Assembly: GCA_037134755.1 (NCBI GenBank)
Contig: JBAXLO010000251.1
Span: 1-5,969 of the forward strand
DNA length: 5,969 nt
From: JBAXLO01 sp037134755
Lineage (GTDB): Bacteria; Bacteroidota; Bacteroidia; Bacteroidales; JACABE01
Direction: 5' to 3'
The notes under the pieces were generated by a model. It saw only the letters and a program-made list of their open reading frames with translations, ran no database searches and had not been told where the DNA came from. Of this stretch, positions 1 through 5,898 are shown in pieces (the stretch's first letter is position 1; every line of letters starts with the position of its first letter). The translations under genes and the position numbers were made by a program.

Positions 1-760
1 TGTCGATCTTGCTCGTATGGCAGGCTTGTATCCTGCAGGTGCTTTGGTTGAAATTATGAACGAAGATGGCACTATGGCTCGTTTACCTGAGCTAATGGTT
101 ATTGCCGAACGCTTTAAGCTAAAGATAATTACTATTAAAGATCTTATTGCATACAGAATAAAGAACGAAACATTGATTAAGAAAGAGCAAACAGTAAATC
201 TCCCAACTGAGTTTGGTGATTTCAAATTGGTTGCTTATACTTCAATAGCTGATAACGTTACTCATTTAGCTTTAGTTAAGGGAACTTGGGATAAAGATGA
301 AAAAATAATTGTTCGTGTGCACTCTTCATGTGTAACAGGTGATATATTTGGCTCTTATAAATGCGATTGCGGTCCTCAATTACATCGTTCAATGGAAATG
401 ATCGACAAGGCAGGCAAAGGTATCGTTGTTTATATGAATCAAGAAGGCAGAGGAATTGGTTTATTAAACAAGTTAAAGGCATATCATCTTCAGGAAATGG
501 GCAAAGATACTGTAGAAGCTAACGAAGAACTGGGTTTTAAACCGGATCAACGCGATTATGGTATAGGTGCACAAATATTAAGAGATCTTGGTGCTCATAA
601 AATAAGACTTATCAGTAACAATCCTGTTAAAAAAGCCGGATTAATGGGTTATGGATTAGAAATAGTTGAAACTATTCCTTTAATCATAGAGCCAAACGAA
701 TTTAATATACGATATCTAAAAACAAAGCAGGAAAAGATGGGGCATTTGCTTCACATGTAA
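1..760 (+). CDS. ribBA: RibBA, 3,4-dihydroxy-2-butanone 4-phosphate synthase / GTP cyclohydrolase II (5' truncated)
   Basis: This is the C-terminal part of the bifunctional riboflavin enzyme. RibB makes the four-carbon precursor from ribulose 5-phosphate, and RibA opens GTP to start the pyrimidine branch; both act in the cytoplasm. The frame is open from the left edge (first full codon at base 2), so the real start lies outside the window. The first ATG at 17 is internal: the residues around it (VDLAR, then AGLYPAGALVEIMNEDGTMA) are the end of a RibB domain. Numbering from that Met, the GTP cyclohydrolase II domain begins near residue 62. It has the zinc-binding C105-x10-C116-x-C118, the NQEGRGIGL loop (141-149), Tyr156 in KAYHL, and D177/R179 in PDQRDYG, matching the catalytic Tyr/Asp/Arg region of E. 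coli RibA. The NNPVKKAGLMGYGLEIVE motif follows. All key residues of the visible part are intact. Family identification is firm; the N-terminal RibB active site cannot be checked. Confidence 0.96.
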   Translation, partial: VDLARMAGLYPAGALVEIMNEDGTMARLPELMVIAERFKLKIITIKDLIAYRIKNETLIKKEQTVNLPTEFGDFKLVAYTSIADNVTHLALVKGTWDKDEKIIVRVHSSCVTGDIFGSYKCDCGPQLHRSMEMIDKAGKGIVVYMNQEGRGIGLLNKLKAYHLQEMGKDTVEANEELGFKPDQRDYGIGAQILRDLGAHKIRLISNNPVKKAGLMGYGLEIVETIPLIIEPNEFNIRYLKTKQEKMGHLLHM

Positions 761-810
761 AGCTTGAAGAGTACTTTAAGTATTCTAATTCAATATATAT
801 TAAGATTTAC

Positions 811-860
811 TTAGCGTGATTTATTAATTTTTAGATATTAATAAATCACGCTAATTGTTT
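811..860 (+). terminator. Probable intrinsic terminator of ribBA
   Basis: A perfect 18-bp inverted repeat (arms 811-828 and 837-854, left arm ttagcgtgatttattaat) encloses an 8-nt loop and is followed by TTGTTTATAT. It begins 50 nt after the ribBA stop. The stem is AT-rich apart from its GCGTGA base, and the T tract is interrupted, so termination strength is uncertain. On the minus strand no T tract follows the stem, which points to plus-strand use. Confidence 0.7.
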
Positions 861-885
861 ATATCGCTCTTTAGAGCACAAAACC

Positions 886-944
886 AGTATAAAAAGCAAA
901 ACCGGATCTATCATATAGCATAAAACCAATGATAATATCCGGCT
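886..944 (-). terminator. Intrinsic terminator of the export cassette
   Basis: Read on the minus strand, AGCCGGAT (944-937) pairs with ATCCGGTT (907-900) using one G-U pair. After a small internal loop, TATCAT (934-929) pairs with ATGATA (914-909), leaving a 14-nt loop. The stem is followed by a TTTTGCTTTTTAT tract. The hairpin starts about 31 nt beyond the permease stop codon. The wobble pair works only in the minus-strand transcript (it would be A-C on the plus strand), which supports this direction. It closes the tetR-tolC-hlyD-permease transcript. Confidence 0.75.
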
Positions 945-975
945 TCTTTCAAACAAATTTACAATGAAAAACGAT

Positions 976-2154
976 TTATCGCTCAATTTGCATTTGCAAT
1001 CTGAGCTCTTTTCTTATTCTTAACTTTAGTATTATAAATGAAATCAATGCTGTAATCAAAAATATTACTGTCAATGCCTTTATTTCCGGTAAAACATCTA
1101 TAATATTGTTACCCATGAACGCTATTTTACGAAATCCGCTCAAAAAATGCGTTAAAGGTAGCACATTAGCTATATATTGTATTACAATCGGCATTTGACT
1201 AACCGGCCATGTGTAACCACTAACTATAAAACTTGGTGTTGCTATTATCATCAATACTTCCGTTGACATCAACATAGTAGGAAATATTAAACTTGCTAAA
1301 ACACCCATAAACAAGAGCGAAAGTAAAAACAAAAGTGAGAAAAGCAACATTACCCAGAAGTTTCCTATCAGATCAATTTTAAATAATGGATACATAATAT
1401 ATAGCATCCCTAACCAAATTGCCAGCATTAAAATAATATAAGGTAGCGTTTTGCCTATCATTATTACCCATGTTGACTTTGAGAACTTGAATAATTGATG
1501 GAAAGTCCTTTTTTCAAACTCCTTTGCAAAGATTAATGCTATAACAAGCAGAAAAATTTGTTGTAAGATACCTCTTGTTATTCCAGGCCACAGAAAACGT
1601 AAGTAATTAGACTCCTTATTATAAAACCTATCAGTATTAACTCTGAAAGATTCAAACTGAGTCATTGCAATAGTAGTAGGCATCCCCTTCTTTTGCATGG
1701 TAGCAACCTCCATTCCAACATTAAGCGTCCCCAATGTCTTTGCAATACCTGTATTAATATAATTAGATGTTAAAATGTTAATAGAATTAATATCAACCTG
1801 TATCTGAGGATAACGTTTCTGTTGAATATCGCCTTCAAAGTGTTCGGGAATTGTTACAACACCTTCTACTTTCATTGTTCTTAGAGCTTCAAAAGCATCT
1901 TTATCATCCGGTGATACTCTAATTACCTTCAGATATTGATTATCATTCAGCGCATCCACAACACTTGCACTTAATATTGTCCTATCTTTATCAACAACTA
2001 TAATAGGTAGTTTAGTAGGCTTTGCATTAATATAAACCAAGCCAATAATAATGCCGAAAACAAGTGGACCTCCGAACATTATCATCATTGCAATTGGCGT
2101 AGAGAAGAAATGTTTAAACTCTCTCTTGATTATTTGTAATAAAGAAGTCAACAT
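976..2154 (-). CDS. ABC-2 type transporter permease (YhhJ/YbhR-like), inner membrane
   Basis: This is a 392-residue inner membrane subunit of an ABC-2 (ABC2_membrane_3-like) exporter. A short cytoplasmic N-terminus leads to a first membrane segment near residues 21-42. A large extracytoplasmic domain (about 45-190) follows, then a cluster of hydrophobic segments at roughly 195-210, 229-256, 265-292, 298-312 and 360-378. The cytoplasmic EFEKRT after the second segment and the PLTHFLSGFRKIAFMG stretch near 333-348 are typical of this family. I chose the ATG at 2154-2152: it gives the usual start (MLTSLLQIIKREF), lies 1 nt after the adaptor stop codon and has GGAGG 9 nt upstream. The in-frame ATG at 2178 would add eight residues and overlap the adaptor gene by 23 nt. 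The neighbours imply export through an HlyD/TolC-like conduit. No nucleotide-binding domain is fused to it or encoded nearby, and the usual second permease is absent. Substrate unknown. Confidence 0.9.
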   Translation of the reverse strand: MLTSLLQIIKREFKHFFSTPIAMMIMFGGPLVFGIIIGLVYINAKPTKLPIIVVDKDRTILSASVVDALNDNQYLKVIRVSPDDKDAFEALRTMKVEGVVTIPEHFEGDIQQKRYPQIQVDINSINILTSNYINTGIAKTLGTLNVGMEVATMQKKGMPTTIAMTQFESFRVNTDRFYNKESNYLRFLWPGITRGILQQIFLLVIALIFAKEFEKRTFHQLFKFSKSTWVIMIGKTLPYIILMLAIWLGMLYIMYPLFKIDLIGNFWVMLLFSLLFLLSLLFMGVLASLIFPTMLMSTEVLMIIATPSFIVSGYTWPVSQMPIVIQYIANVLPLTHFLSGFRKIAFMGNNIIDVLPEIKALTVIFLITALISFIILKLRIRKELRLQMQIER

Positions 2155-2155
2155 A

Positions 2156-3127
2156 TTATTTATCCTCCAAATAAGCATTCATATTTGCATAAAGATCATT
2201 CATATTCTGTGCATTTACTGGAATTAATTTAAGTTCATAAACAGTTTCCCCAGCCTTATAATCAGCATAACTAGATGTTTTATCAGCATAACTAGTCAAT
2301 TGTTTTACACCAACCAATTTACATACTATAGTAAGCTTTTTATCAGGTACATTTACCTTGTACTCCTCCCCTTTTTTATACTTATTAATATCTTTTTCGC
2401 TTAATGTAAATCTAAAGTAAGATCCTTCAGTTTCATAACCAACTATCAGGTTGTAGCCTGGCAACAATAACTCACCTTCCTTCAATGCTACAGTCTCAAT
2501 ACTCATAGCTTTAGGAGCAAGTATATATTTTTCAGCATAAGCTGACAAAGCTTCTTTATAAGCTCCTTCTGCTCTTTTCATATCACCCATTGCCATTTGC
2601 ACTTTCTCAGGTCGTATACCTGCATCAACATCATTTCTTTGCGCAGTAGTTGCATCAAGTTGTGCTTTTGCAGAAGTATATTTAGCATACATCTCATCAT
2701 ACTTCTGCTGTGAGATTAATGAGTCTTTAAACATGTTATTCAAACGATCATAAGACTTTTTAGCAAATTCATATTGCTCTTTATCAGATGAAAGCTTAGC
2801 ATATATTTGACTACGTTCATACTTAGTAGCGCCATGTTGAGCCATTTCATATTGAGCTTTCGCAGATATAAATGCACCTTGAGCCTGTAGTAATTTAGCT
2901 TCAATATCAGGAATATCTATTATAGCCAATGTATCTCCGGCTTTAACAATATCAGATTCCTTAACCATAATTTTTACAATACGTCCAGCCACTTTAGGAG
3001 CAATTGAAATGCTTTCTCTCTTTACTTTTCCTTCTAGTTTACCTCTTAAATCAGCTTTATTGCCACATGATAACATTATTAAAGCTATAGTTATCACCAT
3101 TATATTTTTTAAATTCTTTGCATTCAT
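2156..3127 (-). CDS. HlyD-family periplasmic adaptor (membrane fusion) lipoprotein
   Basis: This 323-residue protein is expected to bridge the inner membrane permease and the outer membrane factor. A hydrophobic N-terminus (residues 9-20) ends in LIMLSC, and Cys21 is the probable lipidation site, with the relaxed lipobox common in Bacteroidota. Residues 41-72 (ISIAPKVAGRIVKIMVKE, then VKAGDTLAIID) form the first half of a biotinyl/lipoyl-like domain. Residues about 75-198 are rich in Ala, Lys, Glu and Gln and fit the long alpha-helical hairpin that contacts TolC. The second lipoyl half (YILAPKAMSIETVALKEGE) runs from about 201, and a beta-barrel region follows from about 235. The length is usual for the family. 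The start at 3127 lies 21 nt after the TolC gene; its leader is AT-rich without a Shine-Dalgarno. The C-terminal region contains a short duplication, TSYADKTSSYAD (residues 278-289). Confidence 0.92.
   Translation of the reverse strand: MNAKNLKNIMVITIALIMLSCGNKADLRGKLEGKVKRESISIAPKVAGRIVKIMVKESDIVKAGDTLAIIDIPDIEAKLLQAQGAFISAKAQYEMAQHGATKYERSQIYAKLSSDKEQYEFAKKSYDRLNNMFKDSLISQQKYDEMYAKYTSAKAQLDATTAQRNDVDAGIRPEKVQMAMGDMKRAEGAYKEALSAYAEKYILAPKAMSIETVALKEGELLLPGYNLIVGYETEGSYFRFTLSEKDINKYKKGEEYKVNVPDKKLTIVCKLVGVKQLTSYADKTSSYADYKAGETVYELKLIPVNAQNMNDLYANMNAYLEDK
2164..2168 (-). promoter_or_regulatory. Ribosome binding site deciding the permease start
   Basis: The minus strand reads GGAGG here, inside the last codons of the adaptor gene, 9 nt before the ATG at 2154. 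The other cassette starts have no comparable motif. The position suggests translational coupling between adaptor and permease, and favours the 2154 start over the ATG at 2178. Confidence 0.6.
2261..2295. repeat. 14-bp direct repeat with 21-bp period inside the adaptor gene
   Basis: The plus-strand string atcagcataactag occurs at 2261-2274 and again at 2282-2295. On the coding strand this yields two copies of a (T/S)SYAD motif seven residues apart near the C-terminus of the HlyD-like protein. The reading frame is kept. It looks like a small in-frame duplication. Confidence 0.8.
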
Positions 3128-3148
3128 TATTATTATTATTTTAATTTA

Positions 3149-4513
3149 TTAATCATTTATTTTGTCGATGCTTAAAGAAGCTGAAGCATCCATTAGTTTT
3201 AAAGTTGCAATCCTTTGATTATATATAGACTGAAGATATTCCAAACATGAATTCTGATAATCAGTTTCAGCAGCAAGACGCTCTGTAATACTCCCCAAAC
3301 CCAATTCATACTGACGAATACTGATTTGAAGACCTTTAACAGCAGTATTTTTCTTTTCAAATGCTACATTTATAAGCTGATTAGTCTCCTCAAGATCATA
3401 TTTAGACTTATCAAGATTCAATTGCAATAATGAATAAGCATCATCATAATTATTTTTAGCAATTTTCTCATCTAATTTACTCTTCTGCATCTCTCTATAG
3501 TTCTGAAGACCGTCAAAAACATTCCATTTCAAACCTACACCAACATACCAAAGAGGATCTAAAGCTGAAAGATCTTCTTTTCGTAATTCACGTTTGCCAA
3601 AAGCATATACATTAGGCATGTAAGAAGCTATATCTGATTTCATTTTATAATTATTTGCAGTCATAGCTTCCTTTAAAGCTTTTAATTCAGGACGACTATC
3701 AATAGCGTTTCCACTTGTAGAACTATAAACAACCAACTGTGGATGGATAGTCATTAGCGAATCTTTACTAACTGAACTCAACTGATAAAGTTTGGCAACC
3801 ACTAGTTTCCTCTTTGAATTAACATCAATAACTTTAGCTTTTAATTCTTGTTTGGCTATTTCTATTTTACTAAGATCATAAGCAGAGATTAAACCATTTT
3901 TATACGCCTTTTCGGCAAATGCTGTTTCTTCATTTAATCTTTTAGAACTCTCATCCAACACAATTACAGATTGATCAAGCAGAGCTAAACGATCAAAGTT
4001 TTCCATTACATCTACAATAATATTAGAAGTCTCCTTTTCAATCATAAAAGTAGTTGCTTTTTCTTTATGTAAAGCTGCTTTACTTAACAAAGGAGCTTTA
4101 AGCCCTGTAAACAAAACCATTGTAGCAGTTAAATCGGATTTAAAGATATCCTTATTCTGTAAAACAATTGGATCGAGATGTGGAGATAATTTTAAAGTAC
4201 CCAATCCCGGAAGTGTAACAGGTATTGTCATAGGTGGGATGGTCATTTTGATATCATCATTCAACAAGGTGTATGTTGAATTAAAAGTTAAATTAGGCAA
4301 ATAAATTTCATTAGCTTTATATCTGTCGTAACGGGTCTTATCAGTTTCAGCTTCATAAGTTGAAATTGCATAACTTTTATTAACTGCTCGTCCAATTAGA
4401 TATTTCCTTGTAATAGCATTACTGTAAACGTCTTGACTTTTAATGTCACTATAATATAATAATAGTAATACTATTAAAGTACAAGTCATTCGATTATTTT
4501 TCTTCATATACAT
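3149..4513 (-). CDS. TolC-like outer membrane factor
   Basis: This 454-residue outer membrane efflux protein should form the trimeric exit channel of the pump. A Lys/Asn-rich start with a hydrophobic stretch (about 3-22) makes a signal peptide, probably cut near residue 26-28. The protein has the two-fold repeat of the family: a first helical half of about 30-240 and a second from RPELKALKEAM (about 274) to the end. The WYVGVGLKWNVFDG strand (322-335) and YELGLGSITERLAAETDYQN (402-421) are family hallmarks. A Pro-rich stretch (about 92-104) probably lies in the first beta region. It starts 68 nt after tetR and is followed 21 nt later by the adaptor. Two starts are possible, ATG at 4513 or ATG at 4507; the latter gives MKKNNRM, an equally good signal peptide. 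No Shine-Dalgarno distinguishes them. Assignment to the family is firm; the substrate is not deducible. Confidence 0.92.
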   Translation of the reverse strand: MYMKKNNRMTCTLIVLLLLYYSDIKSQDVYSNAITRKYLIGRAVNKSYAISTYEAETDKTRYDRYKANEIYLPNLTFNSTYTLLNDDIKMTIPPMTIPVTLPGLGTLKLSPHLDPIVLQNKDIFKSDLTATMVLFTGLKAPLLSKAALHKEKATTFMIEKETSNIIVDVMENFDRLALLDQSVIVLDESSKRLNEETAFAEKAYKNGLISAYDLSKIEIAKQELKAKVIDVNSKRKLVVAKLYQLSSVSKDSLMTIHPQLVVYSSTSGNAIDSRPELKALKEAMTANNYKMKSDIASYMPNVYAFGKRELRKEDLSALDPLWYVGVGLKWNVFDGLQNYREMQKSKLDEKIAKNNYDDAYSLLQLNLDKSKYDLEETNQLINVAFEKKNTAVKGLQISIRQYELGLGSITERLAAETDYQNSCLEYLQSIYNQRIATLKLMDASASLSIDKIND

Positions 4514-4581
4514 TATTTATTCTTATAATAATTAAATTTTCGACTATTTTGTTTATTTGTTCTATTTTTGAGCAAAAAAAA
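4514..4581 (-). other. tetR-tolC intergenic spacer
   Basis: This 68-nt, very AT-rich gap holds no TAnnTTTG element, no terminator-like hairpin and no clear palindrome on the minus strand. That supports co-transcription of the pump genes with tetR rather than a separate promoter. Confidence 0.4.
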
Positions 4582-5160
4582 TTAGCGTTTTACAATACCA
4601 TAGAACAGTACACGTAATATTTCCTTCACTTTCTTTTCAATATTTATTTCCTCGTTCGAGATAAGGAGAGGAATATCTATTCCTTTTATAGCAGTTTGAA
4701 TAGCAAGAGATGTTAAATCAATATTTTCAAGAAAGAAAACGCCTGATTTAACACCTTTTTGTAATATATGTTTTATCATTTCAGCTTCCAACTTATCATA
4801 CTTCTCTCTTACCTTCCTAACAAAGTCAAGATGAGTTATCAAATCATTATTTAATGCATCATAAAATACAACAACTTTTTTCAAAAGATTATATCTGGAT
4901 GTAATAAAGTTTTCCAATTGCCCCATTGGATCTTTTGCTAACGATATACTATCTTTAAGTTCTTTAGTAATAATATTTGATTCGTATTCAATCACTGCTT
5001 TAAAGATATCTTCTTTGCTATTGAAATAATAATAAAGAGAACTCTTCCCTTTATTTATTACGAAAGCGATATCATCAAGAGTTGTTTTTTTATACCCATA
5101 TTTACTGAAAATACTACGTGCTGCAGTTAGTATTTCATCGAAATTTTCATTCTTTTTCAT
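4582..5160 (-). CDS. TetR/AcrR-family transcriptional regulator
   Basis: This is a 192-residue DNA-binding protein of usual TetR length. Residues about 8-55 form the N-terminal helix-turn-helix domain: FDEILTAARSIFSKYGYKKT, then TTLDDIAFVINKGKSSLYYY with the recognition helix, then FNSKEDIF. The rest is an all-helical ligand-binding and dimerisation domain with no recognisable specificity motif. It is the first gene of the minus-strand cassette and reads in the same direction as the pump genes, so it most likely represses its own operon and releases DNA when an exported compound binds (inference from the family). The ATG at 5160 starts the canonical domain; there is no strong Shine-Dalgarno. 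A -7 promoter element and a candidate palindromic operator lie just upstream. Confidence 0.93.
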   Translation of the reverse strand: MKKNENFDEILTAARSIFSKYGYKKTTLDDIAFVINKGKSSLYYYFNSKEDIFKAVIEYESNIITKELKDSISLAKDPMGQLENFITSRYNLLKKVVVFYDALNNDLITHLDFVRKVREKYDKLEAEMIKHILQKGVKSGVFFLENIDLTSLAIQTAIKGIDIPLLISNEEINIEKKVKEILRVLFYGIVKR

Positions 5161-5176
5161 AGTCTCAATATTATTT

Positions 5177-5195
5177 TTAGAACATTCTGTTAAAA
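5177..5195. promoter_or_regulatory. Candidate TetR operator
   Basis: An imperfect palindrome centred on 5186 reads AACA-TTC-TGTT, with matching TT/AA pairs two bases further out. It lies between the tetR -7 element and the start codon, about where transcription should begin, a suitable place for a self-repressing TetR. The core is only four bp per arm, so a chance match in AT-rich DNA is possible. Confidence 0.3.
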
Positions 5196-5200
5196 CGGTC

Positions 5201-5208
5201 CAAAATTA
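5201..5208 (-). promoter_or_regulatory. Bacteroidota-type -7 element for the cassette
   Basis: The minus strand reads TAATTTTG, an exact match to the TAnnTTTG -7 consensus of Bacteroidota, about 40 nt before the tetR start. No good -33 TTTG lies at the expected distance (a GTTTTA about 23 nt upstream is the nearest), so the promoter may be weak or need help. No equivalent element was found in the tetR-tolC gap. Confidence 0.45.
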
Positions 5209-5509
5209 CAAAAAGTATTTTACATAGAGATAAAACTTCTAAATAATTTTCATCAAGTATCATAAAATTTCATGTAAGTGATTATATATTTAAGATTTAT
5301 ATTAGAAAATAAAATTTAATGAACAGAAAATATCCTAAACTAAAAAAGAATTAAAACAACATAAGTGCTGAATTAAGTATATTTTTATAAATTTCAATTT
5401 CTTTCTATTTTTAGCAAAGTCGTTTTAATAATATCATAAAGCCGGACTTTACTTTATTTCTCTTAAAAAAGGGTCACTTTTCATTATCGAATGTAAACCT
5501 TTAGCCTTG
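5209..5509. other. AT-rich intergenic region, nothing recognised
   Basis: About 300 bases between the tetR promoter and the GC-rich array. I see no gene, RNA gene, or strong hairpin. The plus frame that runs through the array is open from 5432 but has no ATG before the array. A weak 6-bp inverted repeat (AAAGTC 5416-5421 / GACTTT 5445-5450) is not convincing. Confidence 0.5.
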
Positions 5510-5663
5510 GAACGCGTGCGTGTGAATGCTAAACGCGAGCGTATGAATGCTAAACGCGTGCATGCGGAGGTTGAACGCGTGCATGTAGAGGCTGAACGTG
5601 TGCGTGCGGAGGTCGAATGCTTGCGTGCGGAGGCTGAATGCTTGCGTGCGGAGGCTGAACGCG
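5510..5663. repeat. GC-rich degenerate 21-bp tandem repeat array (7 full units and a partial eighth)
   Basis: Seven 21-bp units occupy 5510-5530, 5531-5551, 5552-5572, 5573-5593, 5594-5614, 5615-5635 and 5636-5656, and part of an eighth (gaacgcg) follows. Units 6 and 7 are identical. Units 1 and 2 end in gaatgct, whereas units 3-7 carry gagg(c/t)(t/c) there. GC content is 86 of 147 bases, far above the flanks. Five of the units contain or overlap acgcgtgc-like text. Both strands are open. The plus frame encodes a Glu/Arg heptad (for example ERVRAEV, ECLRAEA) from a TTG at 5507 to a stop at 5704. The minus frame encodes a Ser/Ala/Arg heptad (SASARKH) from a TTG at 5682 to a stop at 5449. Neither frame has an ATG ahead of the array or a ribosome binding site, so I annotate DNA repeats rather than a gene. 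Confidence 0.9.
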
Positions 5664-5704
5664 ACGTTTCAAAAGCCTTCAAAGTGCATTTTAAAAGTGT
5701 TTAA

Positions 5705-5869
5705 GGAAATATTTATCTTTTTTAAAGCTTATAACTACATGTATTAATGACAATTAATTCACTTAATTCAACATTTGTCTTTTTTAGCAATATCAAGAGC
5801 TATTTAGACATAATAAAGGAGCATATTATTTAACAAATCAATAACAGTTTAAAAATAATAATAAAACTG
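5705..5869. other. AT-rich spacer after the array
   Basis: No supported gene. A 29-codon ORF from an ATG at 5747 to 5836 on the plus strand has no Shine-Dalgarno and no recognisable features, and an AAGGAG at 5816-5821 has no start codon after it. I see no clear terminator. Confidence 0.4.
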
Positions 5870-5898
5870 CTTGTCAAATCATTTAATTTGTATCTTTA
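5870..5898 (+). promoter_or_regulatory. Promoter-like element reading out of the right edge
   Basis: CTTG at 5870-5873 and TATCTTTA at 5891-5898 resemble the Bacteroidota -33 (TTTG) and -7 (TAnnTTTG, one mismatch at the last base) elements, with 17 nt between them. Transcription would start near 5905 and leave the window; no start codon with a long frame is visible in the remaining 65 bases. It may serve a gene or an RNA lying further right. Confidence 0.35.

Noticed and set aside
276..482. 68-codon open frame on the minus strand inside ribBA
   Set aside because: It lies wholly within the conserved GTP cyclohydrolase II coding region on the other strand and encodes nothing recognisable.
5510..5663. 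CRISPR array
   Set aside because: The units are contiguous 21-bp tandem repeats with no unique spacers between conserved repeats, and no cas genes are nearby.
5475..5699. 7-bp inverted repeat (cactttt 5475-5481 / aaaagtg 5693-5699) and a 6-bp direct repeat agcctt (5503-5508, 5674-5679) around the array
   Set aside because: Considered as ends or target duplication of a mobile element, but they are too short, not nested consistently, and no transposase is present.
5408..5790. Shared 10-mer TTTTTAGCAA at 5408-5417 and 5781-5790
   Set aside because: Low-complexity AT-rich text; no extended similarity around the two copies.
5747..5836. 29-codon ORF (MTINSLNSTFVFFSNIK...) on the plus strand
   Set aside because: No ribosome binding site, no features and a length expected by chance in AT-rich DNA.
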